A stretch of DNA of 64,000 bases, from contig NZ_CP180355.1 of the NCBI RefSeq assembly GCF_048007035.1, positions 5,146,001-5,210,000 on the forward strand. Reading direction: 5' to 3'. The position numbers and the translations under genes are program-made. Positions 34,198 to 43,122 of the stretch are shown piece by piece. The DNA comes from Imperialibacter sp963977595 (GTDB lineage Bacteria; Bacteroidota; Bacteroidia; Cytophagales; Cyclobacteriaceae). Within the stretch, counting starts at the first letter, position 1; the number at the start of each line of letters is the position of its first letter. The notes under the pieces are model-generated. The model was not told where the DNA came from, ran no database searches, and worked only from the letters and a program-made list of their open reading frames with translations.

Positions 34198-34788
34198 TTA
34201 GTAAAAGATGAAGGTTAACCAAACCCATATTGAGTAGGCGAGGCCAACAGCAAGGAAGCCCACACCCAGCCACCTGTATTTTACGAAGCTCAGCCACATG
34301 TACACGCCAGTTAGTACGAATATGAGCAGGGCCAGGCTGGCAAGATCCATCAGCAGGATATACAAGCTATAGGCAGGCGGACCACCATATTTGTGCAGCC
34401 TATGGTAAGCCGTGATGCTTCCCATAGTGTTTCTGTCAGATACTTTGACGGTTGCTGTGGTATGGGTGCTGTCAAAGTAAACGATCGTTTGCCGCAGCAT
34501 GCTTTGGTATTCGTAGTAAGTGGTGCCTTTGTTTGTCCAGGAATTGTGAAAGCGGCCGCTTATTTCCAGTTTATTTTTTAGTTGATTGTACAGCTCCTCA
34601 TTGCTCACGTCTGGCTTTTTCATGGAAGTGGTCTTGATGTCAGGCGCAGGCTTCTCCTGATCAAACCATTGCGGGTTGTTCATCAGGTAGCCGGTGACAA
34701 AATACATCACCAGAAACGTGATGGTGATGAAGGCAGCATACATATGGATCTGCCTAATTAGTTGATAGAGGTTTACCCGGCGAGCCAT
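34198..34788 (-). CDS. PepSY-associated membrane protein (second of a pair)
   Basis: A 196-residue protein starting MARRVNLYQLIRQIHMYAA; the ORF extends to 34836 but that part overlaps the upstream gene. It has an N-terminal helix with a histidine after basic residues (RQIHMYAAFITITFLVMYFVTG), a periplasmic PepSY-like domain (about 45-125, with ITAYHRLHKYGG at its end), and two C-terminal helices. This is the layout of PepSY-TM proteins, which are often ferric-reductase-like or iron-related membrane proteins. It overlaps the preceding PepSY gene by 16 bases, so the two act together, possibly as halves of one unit. Confidence 0.7.
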   Translation of the reverse strand: MARRVNLYQLIRQIHMYAAFITITFLVMYFVTGYLMNNPQWFDQEKPAPDIKTTSMKKPDVSNEELYNQLKNKLEISGRFHNSWTNKGTTYYEYQSMLRQTIVYFDSTHTTATVKVSDRNTMGSITAYHRLHKYGGPPAYSLYILLMDLASLALLIFVLTGVYMWLSFVKYRWLGVGFLAVGLAYSIWVWLTFIFY

Positions 34789-35372
34789 AAATAGATCATT
34801 AGAATAAGGGACATAGAAAGGCTTCCGATAAGCCAAAAGGCCGAAGATTTCGACCTCGTTTTGCTAGCCCACCATAGGTAGATGCCACTGAGGGCCCAAA
34901 ACAGCAGCGAGTAAACGGTTAAATCCTGATAGAGCCACCAGCCGTTGATCCACCAAGGCGCTCCGGGGATTTCTTCATGAAGACCATGCAGTCCCTTTAG
35001 CAACGATATGAACCTTGTGGAGTTAGTGGTAAGCTCAATTTCCGGGATACCCCAGGTGCCGGTCATTCGGAAGTCTCTGCCGAGGTTGCGCACATTCACG
35101 AGAAAGCCTGATGAGTCTATGCGTGACTCCCACGGGATGAACCAGCCAATGAGTTGGAGGGAGTCACGAAGTGCCTCACCCAGCTCCCGTGGGGTGTTAA
35201 AGCGCTCTTTGTTCAAAGTAATGGCTAGTTTCTCGGATTTGACCGGAGTAAACTCCTCTTTTAATGAGACATGGTTAAAACTGAGAGAGGATAGGGCGAA
35301 AATAAGCAGGTAAGGTGTGCAAAAAAGCCCCAGGTAGATATGAAACTGCAAGAGGTAATTTTTCACCTTCAT
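34773..35372 (-). CDS. PepSY-associated membrane protein (first of a pair)
   Basis: A 199-residue protein with the same plan as its downstream neighbour: an N-terminal helix (MKVKNYLLQFHIYLGLFCTPYLLIFALSS) with a His that may bind haem, a soluble domain (about 35-135) with the histidine-containing LLKGLHGLHEEIPGAPWW, and two C-terminal helices. Homology between the two halves and their overlap suggest a split PepSY-TM protein. It starts two bases after the DUF5009 gene and so belongs to the same operon. Confidence 0.7.
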   Translation of the reverse strand: MKVKNYLLQFHIYLGLFCTPYLLIFALSSLSFNHVSLKEEFTPVKSEKLAITLNKERFNTPRELGEALRDSLQLIGWFIPWESRIDSSGFLVNVRNLGRDFRMTGTWGIPEIELTTNSTRFISLLKGLHGLHEEIPGAPWWINGWWLYQDLTVYSLLFWALSGIYLWWASKTRSKSSAFWLIGSLSMSLILMIYLWLAG

Positions 35373-35374
35373 AA

Positions 35375-36487
35375 CTACAGCTTAAAGAAAACCTTCCTTT
35401 GATACAACCAATAGCACAGGTACCAGGTGAATATCCAGGCTGCCAAAGCCGCAAATAAGGCTTGCCAATGTTCACCTGCGCCGAGCAAACCTGTGAAGCC
35501 GCCAGCGAAGACCGCCAGGGTCTTATTGAGCCATTGGTGGCCAACCGTTTCAAAAAACAAGTAAATGAATATGGAGTTCATTCCCACTACTGTGGCTATT
35601 AGTACCCCTCGTTGTTTTTTTCTGATATCGATCCACCAAAATAGAAGTGCCACCAAAAGAATTACCCAGCCAGCCGACGCAATAGTGAAAGAGCTGGTGG
35701 CGATTCTCTTGATGATAGGAGTGATGCCAGCCAAATCCATCGCAAACCCAACAACTAAAAAGCCGACTCCAGCTATTGACAGCCATTTTAGCTTCGCCGA
35801 CGATGGTTTGTCCTCCATTAGCCATTTGCCGATCAACACTCCCCAGATGGTGTGCGCTGCAGTAGGAATAAAGTTGATGGTGACCCAGCCTCCTCCGTTG
35901 ATTTTGCCCATCAGCACCATGTCCATGTAGTTGCCAAAGTTGTGCTGATCAACGAAAGGCTGGTCGAAGCCTGGCATTAAAACGAAGCGATACAGAATTT
36001 CCGTGAGGATCAGCAACCCAATAGATATTCCAAATTGGAATGCAAATGACTTCCTAATAATCAGGTAAGCAATAAGTGTGGTTGCCGACAGTTGGGTCAG
36101 CACATTCCAAAGCTCCCAAACCAGTTTGCCGCTGTATACACAATGCAGTGCCGTACCAGCTATCAGCAACTTGAGGCACCTGATTAGTATGTGCTTCCAA
36201 TTGTCTTCCCAGCTAATGCCCTTCTTTTCTTTCTGTATATAGGAAAGGTACATGGCCGTGCCTGCCATGGTCATGAAAGCGGGTTGTATCAAGTCCCAGA
36301 AGCGGAGGCCATTCCACGGGTGATGGAAAAACTGAATCATGATATAACTTCCAAAAAAACTCTCAGGACTTAGTTCGTGGATGGAGTCCCACACCCGACA
36401 AGCCTCGCCCGCCAACAAAATCATGATCAGACCTCTCATGACATCTAGAGATACGAGTCGCTGGTTCGGAAGTGCTGGAGTAGTCAT
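35375..36487 (-). CDS. DUF5009 / heparan-alpha-glucosaminide N-acetyltransferase-like membrane protein
   Basis: A 370-residue polytopic protein with about ten membrane helices. It opens RLVSLDVMRGLIMILLAGEACRVWD, the hallmark of the DUF5009/HGSNAT family, and has the periplasmic-side motif FHHPWNGLRFWDLIQPAFMTMAGTAMYLS. Human HGSNAT moves acetyl groups from cytosolic acetyl-CoA across a membrane to terminal glucosamine; bacterial homologues are thought to modify sugars in a similar way. It lies 4 bases after a sulfatase that resembles N-sulfoglucosamine sulfohydrolase, the partner step in the human heparan pathway. Confidence 0.82.
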   Translation of the reverse strand: MTTPALPNQRLVSLDVMRGLIMILLAGEACRVWDSIHELSPESFFGSYIMIQFFHHPWNGLRFWDLIQPAFMTMAGTAMYLSYIQKEKKGISWEDNWKHILIRCLKLLIAGTALHCVYSGKLVWELWNVLTQLSATTLIAYLIIRKSFAFQFGISIGLLILTEILYRFVLMPGFDQPFVDQHNFGNYMDMVLMGKINGGGWVTINFIPTAAHTIWGVLIGKWLMEDKPSSAKLKWLSIAGVGFLVVGFAMDLAGITPIIKRIATSSFTIASAGWVILLVALLFWWIDIRKKQRGVLIATVVGMNSIFIYLFFETVGHQWLNKTLAVFAGGFTGLLGAGEHWQALFAALAAWIFTWYLCYWLYQRKVFFKL

Positions 36488-36491
36488 TGGC

Positions 36492-38339
36492 CTACTTTAA
36501 TCTGTCCAGGATGTGATTGACAGCTTTTGGTGTCTCGCTGATGGCCTGCCCTACACTGTCGGCAAGCGATTGCTCCAGAGCTTGCTTTGCAGGAAGCGCA
36601 TCCATTCCAAATTCTTCAAGCACGTTGGCTGCATACACCCGGGTAATGGCTCTGGGAGATTGCAGTTCGGAGACGCAGATATCTAGCGCTTCTTTCTTAA
36701 CTCCCGATTTGTAAAGAGCTTCAGCGACAGCCAGCCGCACACTTGCCGAGGGATCTTTAGCCATTTCAAGCAGAACGGCTTTTGTTTCGGGTGATTTGTC
36801 CTCCAGTATCATGGTGCCGGTAACTGCCCAATACCTTACGGCTGCGTTGGGGTCGTCGAGTCTCTTGATCAACTCAGGCAGCGCAGAAGGATCACGCATA
36901 CTTGCCAGGTCGGCGGTTTCAATCACGTAATCCATCCGGAAGTCTTTGCCTCTCACATAGTCGAAGACAGGCTGCACTTCCGATATTTCAGCCGTCATTG
37001 GCTCCGGCAGGAAGTTGGCATCCCTGATCTCTTTTACCCACCTAAGGTTCTCGTTGCGCAGCTCCAGCAATGTATTAGCGTATGCCGGGTCGGTTGCCAG
37101 GTTGTTGATATTGTCCGGGTCTTTCGCAACATCGTAGAGCTCTTCGGCAGGCCTTGGCAGCCAAAACCTTGATTGCACTTCATTCAACTCACCATTTTTA
37201 AAAGCCTTTTCCCAGGAAGGGATAGAGCGAGCCAGCCACAGGTAGTAAAGGTGCTGGCCATTGGGCTTGTGAGGCATGTAATTCCTGATGTACCTGAACT
37301 GCTTGTCTCTTACACCTCTTACCAGGTCAATTCTCTCATCCATTCTCCCCCGGTAGGCATGTGCATATTGCTTCGGTTCAGCCTGCTGGCTACCTAAAAA
37401 CGGTTTGCCCTGCATATAGTCGGGCACTGTTACGCCTGCCAGACTCAGGACGGTTGGGCCAAAGTCCGCAAAGTTAACCAAACGATCACTTTTAGAGCCC
37501 GCTGCTGATGGTGCCAGGTGCTTGTACTTCTCCGGGAAGTTGATAATCAAAGGGATGTGAAGTCCTGATTCATACATAAACCTCTTGCTTCTGCCCAGCA
37601 CTCCGCCGTGGTCGGAGTAGTAAAAGACAATGGTATTTTCTGCCTCACCGCTCTTTTTCAGGTCTGCCAGAATGCCAGCCACTTCAGAGTCCATTTGCTG
37701 CATGCGGTCGTAGTACTGCGCCCAGTCGTGCTCCATGTCTTTGGTGCGGGGATGGTACGGAGGCATCGGCACCTTGGTAGGATCATGCTTCAACTCTCCC
37801 CAGGGAATCGAATCATGGATTTGACTTTCATGAGTAATAAAAATATTCTGCACATGGAAGAAGAGTTGACCCGGCTGCCGGTTCAGGTAAGTCGCTTTGT
37901 TGCTTGACTCGTCCCAACACTCAGGTTGATCTACTGTATTGTAGTCCTTCTTTGAGTTATTGGTGGTGTAGTAGCCGGCGTCCCTGAGGTAATTGGGAAA
38001 GAAGCGCATGTAGTCTGGAATGGGGTAGGGGCTGCGCATAGGCAGGGTGCCCAGCGAGGCGCTGTACATGCCTGTGATGAGTGTAGACCGGGAAGGGGCG
38101 CACACTGGTGTGGTGGCAAAGGCGTTGGTGTAGAGAACGCTGACGGCCGCCAGGGAATCGAGAGTGGGAGTGGTAGCGAAATCGTCACCATAAGCGCCAA
38201 TAAAGGGGCTATTGTCCTCACTGACAATCCATAGTATGTTGGGTGGAGTTAGTTCTTCTTTTTCCTCGCATGACCAAAAGATACTAGTCAGTAGGAGTAG
38301 GGCAATTAGGCTGCCCGGCTTTGCTTTATCAGCTAACAT
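36492..38339 (-). CDS. Sulfatase lipoprotein (N-sulfoglucosamine sulfohydrolase-like) with HEAT-like C-terminus
   Basis: A 615-residue protein. The ATG at 38339 is chosen because it begins a lipoprotein signal (LTSIFWSC, lipidation Cys24); an extension to 38420 would precede it with non-signal sequence. The sulfatase motif CAPSRSTLITG has the formylglycine-forming Cys80, and metal ligands occur in ILWIVSEDNSP (Asp near 43) and YSDHGGVLGRSKRF. The last ~130 residues carry HEAT-like repeats (LIKRLDDPNAAVRYWAV, LEMAKDPSASVRLAVAEAL), unusual for a sulfatase and probably a protein-interaction add-on. A cytosolic maturation enzyme would be needed and is not in the window. Confidence 0.87.
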   Translation of the reverse strand: MLADKAKPGSLIALLLLTSIFWSCEEKEELTPPNILWIVSEDNSPFIGAYGDDFATTPTLDSLAAVSVLYTNAFATTPVCAPSRSTLITGMYSASLGTLPMRSPYPIPDYMRFFPNYLRDAGYYTTNNSKKDYNTVDQPECWDESSNKATYLNRQPGQLFFHVQNIFITHESQIHDSIPWGELKHDPTKVPMPPYHPRTKDMEHDWAQYYDRMQQMDSEVAGILADLKKSGEAENTIVFYYSDHGGVLGRSKRFMYESGLHIPLIINFPEKYKHLAPSAAGSKSDRLVNFADFGPTVLSLAGVTVPDYMQGKPFLGSQQAEPKQYAHAYRGRMDERIDLVRGVRDKQFRYIRNYMPHKPNGQHLYYLWLARSIPSWEKAFKNGELNEVQSRFWLPRPAEELYDVAKDPDNINNLATDPAYANTLLELRNENLRWVKEIRDANFLPEPMTAEISEVQPVFDYVRGKDFRMDYVIETADLASMRDPSALPELIKRLDDPNAAVRYWAVTGTMILEDKSPETKAVLLEMAKDPSASVRLAVAEALYKSGVKKEALDICVSELQSPRAITRVYAANVLEEFGMDALPAKQALEQSLADSVGQAISETPKAVNHILDRLK

Positions 38340-38527
38340 AGAGATGTAGGTATAGTTACAATCCAAAAGATAGCAAAAAGAAATCACAGGGTGGCCTGAA
38401 GATTGAGTAACGGCAAACAATGATGATGACCCGACGAATCACTCCGAAAACAAAAAGAAAAAGCCGGGCAAATATGCCACGGCCTTTATCCCTACCAAAC
38501 TTAAATTATTCTCTTTTGCCGGATAGC

Positions 38528-41119
38528 TTAATTTCCTCTTCCTCTTCTCTGAGTAGCTGCTGGTGCTGCTGGCGCTGCGCCGCCTCCATTGTCGCCACCA
38601 CCATCTCCATCGTTTTTCAGGTCGTCATTTTGAATGGATTTTCTTCTGCGTTGTGGGCCATCAGTAGTTATCTTACCAATGCGATAGCTGAAGTTCAACG
38701 AGAAGCTCAGGTTATTTCTGATATCGACGCTGTTTTGCACGATGATAGGAGTAATGGTTTCGCTCTTAATTTTGAGCTTGGGATTCAGGAAGTTTTGCAC
38801 GCCAAGGCCAATGCTTCCACGCTTGTTGTTGAAGTCTTTCTTCACGCCCAGATTGTACATCCCAAACCCACCTCTGTAGCCCTGTAGCTCGGTTCTTCTC
38901 AAACGGAAAAAGCTAAACATCTGCAAGCCATATCCATTGCCCAGGTCGTAGTTTCCGAAAAACCGTCCACTGATCACAATACCTGTATTACTGGCATTGT
39001 AAATGGGGTCAGGGTTATTGTTAGAAAGCACTGCATAGTACACATCCGAACCACCATTAAGCATCAGCTTTCCAAAGTTGATATTGGCAGAAAGGTTGAT
39101 GCCGTAAGCATCTTCCTGGCCAATATTTTGGTAGGTGGTTCTGATGGTGTCGCCTCTTACATCACGCACGCTGCTGATGGCGCCAGTGGTGTTGCGGACG
39201 AAAAACGCTGTCTGCACAGAAGACCTTTTGAAGTAAGAACTGTAGCCCAACTCATAGTTGTTGGTGTATTCGGGGTCTAGTTCTGGGTTTCCAATTGAGA
39301 TGTTCAATGGATTAGAAGCTTGTATGTTAGGGTTCAGAAACCTGATGGATGGGCGTTGTATTCTTCTGTTGTATCCCAGTTTTACCATGTTGCCGTTTTC
39401 CAGTTTCTTTGACAGGTTAACGCTTGGCACAATAACACCGTAAGATGGAATGTCGATGTCACTTTCAGTCTTGGTAAAAGCGGTTATAGTAGTGTATTCG
39501 TATCTGGCACCTGCTTTTACGCTGTAGTTTTTAGGCAGGGTGGCAGTGTAGGACAAATACCCCGATGTAATTCCCTGTCTGTAGTCTAGGTTGTTATTAA
39601 GTGTAGTCCCTTCCAGCTGCACGTAGCTGCCATTTTCACCATCGGCGCTGAGGTAAGTGTAGTCGCTAACAGCCGTTCTCATGATTTGCTTGGCGCCATA
39701 TTCAACTAGCTGTTTGTCACCAATAGGGCTGGTGTAGTCAATTTGCAAAGTGGTTTCTTCATCATAGCTGTCGTTGAGGTTCTTTAGCCTGGTCAACAGT
39801 GTTTCATCGTTTACGTCGTAATTGTAGTTGGTGAAATCATTGGTTCGGTCGTTTATACTCCACATACCCATGATGGTCAGTTCTTTCTGGGGCTTATCAA
39901 ATACGTGTGTGTATGCCAGGCTTACATCAATATTGTTCGATAAATCCTTCGTTGTAACATCCTTTAACGTTTCCCTAACCAAAACACCTTCCTGAAAAGA
40001 TTGGCTGGTTAGGTCGTCCTGAGTGCCCCTGCCATTTCTGGCTCCCAGCTGTACTGATCCGGTCAGGTAGTTTTTCTCATTGAAGTCATAATCAAGTCCA
40101 AAAGTGTATCGTCCAAATAGCCTGTTGGAGGTGGTGCTTGCTTCCTGAGTAGTGAAGGTCTCTACTCCATTGCTCGTAGTGGTTTGCCTGTTTTCAAAAC
40201 TACCTGTGGTGTTGTACTCAGACCTGCCGAAGCCACCCAGAGAAAGTCCCAGTTTCTTGGTTTTCAAGGCCCCATTCAGCCCCAGGTTTGATCCTCTGAG
40301 GCCCACACCCGTATTGACACTAAGTGTGGCACCTTGCAAGTTGTTCTTCTTGGTGATGATGTTAATAATTCCCGAAGTCCCTTCTGCATCGTATTTAGCT
40401 GAGGGAGAGGTAATAACCTCCACCGACTTTATTTCGTCTGCGGGAATTTGCTTCAGAGCGTCCGCAATGTTGGCTGCCATGATCGCCGATGGCTTGTTGT
40501 TGATCAATACCCTAATGTTTTCGTTGCCCCGAAGGCTAACGTTGCCGTCCATATCTACCGAAAGCATAGGCACACGTCTCAGCACGTCTGTTGCGTTGCC
40601 GCCTCTTGTGGTTGCATCCAATTCGGCATTGTAAATAGTCCGATCGACTTTTTCCTCCACCATGTCACGCTGACTCACGACCGAAACTTCCTGTAGTACC
40701 TCAGTAGCAGATCCCAGCTTGATGATACCAAGATTTACTTTGTCTTTTTTGTCTTCAACAGTGATCCCTTCAATTACCTGTCTTTCGTAGCCGATGAAAG
40801 AAATAGCTACGTTGTACGTACCGGCCTCTACTTTCGAAATTTTGAACTGACCTTTGTTGTCGCAGACAGCGCCGTCGATGGGCTTGTCTGTTGCAGGGTC
40901 AATAAGTGAAACAGTGGCAAATTCTACAGGCTGATTTGTTTCAACATCCAGCACAATTCCCTCAATTTCGCCATTCCCGGCATCAGTTGCGGCTAAAGGT
41001 GTGCTTCTATAACTGGCCTCGCCCGGAGTTTGAGCAGGGGTATTTCCTACCGTCGCCGGCTGGGCTAGTGCAAGTCCTACGCTGCCAATTGTAAACATGA
41101 TAGTAAGTAGCTTTTTCAT
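38528..41119 (-). CDS. TonB-dependent-receptor-like outer-membrane protein
   Basis: An 863-residue protein with a signal peptide (MKKLLTIMFTIGSVGLALA), a CarboxypepD_reg-like domain at about 48-135 (IEGIVLDVETNQPVEFATVSL), a plug domain at about 150-245 (TDVLRRVPMLSVDMDGNVSLRGNENIRVLINNKP) and an outer_membrane_beta-barrel_3 type barrel to about 825. The final ~35 residues form a low-complexity Asp/Gly/Ala tail after the barrel, an unusual extension. No SusD partner follows. A LytS/LytTR pair lies immediately upstream on the same strand, so ligand-responsive control is plausible. Confidence 0.87.
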   Translation of the reverse strand: MKKLLTIMFTIGSVGLALAQPATVGNTPAQTPGEASYRSTPLAATDAGNGEIEGIVLDVETNQPVEFATVSLIDPATDKPIDGAVCDNKGQFKISKVEAGTYNVAISFIGYERQVIEGITVEDKKDKVNLGIIKLGSATEVLQEVSVVSQRDMVEEKVDRTIYNAELDATTRGGNATDVLRRVPMLSVDMDGNVSLRGNENIRVLINNKPSAIMAANIADALKQIPADEIKSVEVITSPSAKYDAEGTSGIINIITKKNNLQGATLSVNTGVGLRGSNLGLNGALKTKKLGLSLGGFGRSEYNTTGSFENRQTTTSNGVETFTTQEASTTSNRLFGRYTFGLDYDFNEKNYLTGSVQLGARNGRGTQDDLTSQSFQEGVLVRETLKDVTTKDLSNNIDVSLAYTHVFDKPQKELTIMGMWSINDRTNDFTNYNYDVNDETLLTRLKNLNDSYDEETTLQIDYTSPIGDKQLVEYGAKQIMRTAVSDYTYLSADGENGSYVQLEGTTLNNNLDYRQGITSGYLSYTATLPKNYSVKAGARYEYTTITAFTKTESDIDIPSYGVIVPSVNLSKKLENGNMVKLGYNRRIQRPSIRFLNPNIQASNPLNISIGNPELDPEYTNNYELGYSSYFKRSSVQTAFFVRNTTGAISSVRDVRGDTIRTTYQNIGQEDAYGINLSANINFGKLMLNGGSDVYYAVLSNNNPDPIYNASNTGIVISGRFFGNYDLGNGYGLQMFSFFRLRRTELQGYRGGFGMYNLGVKKDFNNKRGSIGLGVQNFLNPKLKIKSETITPIIVQNSVDIRNNLSFSLNFSYRIGKITTDGPQRRRKSIQNDDLKNDGDGGGDNGGGAAPAAPAATQRRGRGN

Positions 41120-41159
41120 GCTAAGGATCCTATTTGACTTTATGTTGTATGTTAGTTTA

Positions 41160-41876
41160 TTACTTCACTGATTTTTTGTTCAGGTATGCCTGAAATGTTT
41201 CTTTGTATGCGTCTGCAATCGTGATGCCCACCTGTCCAATGACCACTTTGTTTCTTTCTATCAGGTCAATGCGGTCTAGTCTCACAATAAAAGACCGGTG
41301 TATTCTCATGAATTGTTGAGATGGAAGCTGCTCTTCCAGTGATTTCAAGCTCATCAGTGTCATGACGGGCCTTGTTTGATCAAGAAGGAATATTTTTGCG
41401 TAATCTTTCAGTCCCTCGATATAAAGCACTTTCTGCAAGTCGATTTTTACCAGTTTATATTCTGATTTCACAAAAAGGGCATTGGGATCGGTTTCCGAGC
41501 TACTGCCTGACGTCACTGAAATCCATTCTCTCGCCTTATTTGCTGATTTCAAAAACTCCTCGTAGTTAAATGGTTTGAGCAGATAGTCGATGGCATCTAC
41601 TTTGAACCCTTCAAGGGCATACTCTTCAAATGCCGTGGTGAAAACGACTTTAGGGCCATTTTTCAGAGATCTCGATAGTTCCATGCCAGTAAGACCAGGC
41701 ATTTGAATGTCGAGAAACAGCAAGTCTATTTTCTCAGCGGCTATTTTTTCCAAGGCCTCATACGCACTACTGCATTTTCCAGCCAGTTCGAGAAAAGGCG
41801 TTTTTTCCACGTAGCCCTCAATAAGGTTGAGTGCTAATGGCTCATCGTCGACAATCAGGCAGCGGATCTTTTTCAT
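41160..41876 (-). CDS. LytTR response regulator
   Basis: A 238-residue response regulator with a receiver domain at about 3-118 (phosphoacceptor Asp56 in LLFLDIQMPG, Lys in YLLKPF near 102) and a LytTR DNA-binding domain at about 135-236 (VKSEYKLVKIDLQKVLYIEGLKDYAKI, MRIHRSFIVRLDRIDLIERNKVVIG). Its start overlaps the sensor kinase stop by four bases, and it lies 40 bases before the TonB-receptor-like gene, its likely target. Confidence 0.92.
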   Translation of the reverse strand: MKKIRCLIVDDEPLALNLIEGYVEKTPFLELAGKCSSAYEALEKIAAEKIDLLFLDIQMPGLTGMELSRSLKNGPKVVFTTAFEEYALEGFKVDAIDYLLKPFNYEEFLKSANKAREWISVTSGSSSETDPNALFVKSEYKLVKIDLQKVLYIEGLKDYAKIFLLDQTRPVMTLMSLKSLEEQLPSQQFMRIHRSFIVRLDRIDLIERNKVVIGQVGITIADAYKETFQAYLNKKSVK

Positions 41877-42901
41877 AGCTTAATTTTTAGCTCTGTTTTA
41901 TAAATGCCGTCCGCTACATTATGCTCAATGCTGTATTTACCGGCATACATTAAATCCAGCCTTTTTTCAAGGTTGACCAGCCCTATGCCCGAACCACTTT
42001 TGTCATCGACTGTTTTGGGCAGGTTAGGGTTTGCTACTGTAAATGTCACTTCGCCCTCTGCCATTGCCAGCTCAAACTCAATGATTCCTTTTGCAGAACC
42101 GCTGGCCCCGTGTTTGAAGGCGTTTTCCACAAGTGGAAGGAAAAGAAGTGGGGTGATGGTGGCACCCTCCTGCACCTTGCCAAAATTCTTTTTCACCTTG
42201 ATATTAGCCGGAAGCCTTATCTCCATCAGGTCAATAAACTTCTCCAGAAACTCTACCTCTTTTACCAGTGATACTTTGCCTTCCTTGGCCTCGTAAAGCA
42301 TGTAGCGCATCAGCTTGGCCAGGCTGTGAATAGTTTCCTTCGCTTTTTCCGGAGAGCTGTCTACAAGCGAGTATATATTGTTAAGCGAGTTGAAGAAAAA
42401 GTGAGGCTGCAACTGATACTGAAGATAGGTGAGCTCTGAATGCAATTGCGCATTTTCAGAGTTTCTCCTGAGGTTTTCTGATTCAATCCACCGCTGCGTC
42501 ATTCTCACAGCCATGCTAAGTCCAATAGTGATGATGGCCGTGATCGACTCCCAGTAAACTGAGAATATTTTGAAGCTTGAAGAGTGAGGTTTGTCGTGGC
42601 TCTCAAAAAAAATCTCCCGGATTTGCCGGTGAAGGAAAATGCAAACGGCAACAAGCAGGATGTTGGAAATAATGAAGCGAAGACCCTTTCTGTCGAAGAT
42701 GAATTTCTCAATGAAAACAAAGTAGTTCACATAGAAAATGATTACTGAGAACCCCATGGGAACCCAGGTTCTGCGTGCAACTACGCTGATGTCGAGTGTG
42801 TCGCCGTAAAAAACGAAGACGGGAAAGAAAAACAGAATGAACCATACTCCAAAATGGAGGAGTATTCTTAAGTTCTTTCCGTTGGTTTCTATTATTGCCA
42901 T
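41873..42901 (-). CDS. LytS-type sensor histidine kinase
   Basis: A 342-residue membrane kinase. Four helices occupy about 12-130, followed by a short coiled segment and the His_kinase (pfam06580) core: LQYQLQPHFFFNSLNNIYSLV with phospho-acceptor His167, then an HATPase region (LFLPLVENAFKHGA, GSGIGLVNLEKRLDLMY). It shares a 4-base overlap with the LytTR regulator, so the pair forms a two-component system. No extracytoplasmic sensor domain is seen, so it probably senses through the membrane helices. Confidence 0.92.
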   Translation of the reverse strand: MAIIETNGKNLRILLHFGVWFILFFFPVFVFYGDTLDISVVARRTWVPMGFSVIIFYVNYFVFIEKFIFDRKGLRFIISNILLVAVCIFLHRQIREIFFESHDKPHSSSFKIFSVYWESITAIITIGLSMAVRMTQRWIESENLRRNSENAQLHSELTYLQYQLQPHFFFNSLNNIYSLVDSSPEKAKETIHSLAKLMRYMLYEAKEGKVSLVKEVEFLEKFIDLMEIRLPANIKVKKNFGKVQEGATITPLLFLPLVENAFKHGASGSAKGIIEFELAMAEGEVTFTVANPNLPKTVDDKSGSGIGLVNLEKRLDLMYAGKYSIEHNVADGIYKTELKIKL

Positions 42902-43052
42902 GCGATGATTTTTACACTGATGACAGTGTCAACAGCTTATTAAACATACAAAGATGGCTTAGAGTTAGCCTGCAGCATCCACTAATGGACGTAAGGAGAG
43001 AATTTGAGGAAGAATGGCTGATTTTTGAGGATGGCTTTCAAGCAATTCCCTT

Positions 43053-43086
43053 AAAAAACAAAAATGAAGCCCGTTTCCAGGCTTCA
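43053..43086 (-). terminator. Intrinsic terminator of the dual thioredoxin lipoprotein gene
   Basis: On the minus strand TGAAGCC (43086-43080), 8-base loop, GGCTTCA (43071-43065), then a T-rich run (A-rich 43053-43064 on the plus strand). It lies 37 bases after the gene stop. Confidence 0.82.
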
Positions 43087-43122
43087 CTTATCAAATTTTT
43101 CAGGACGGGAAATGTGGGCGTG

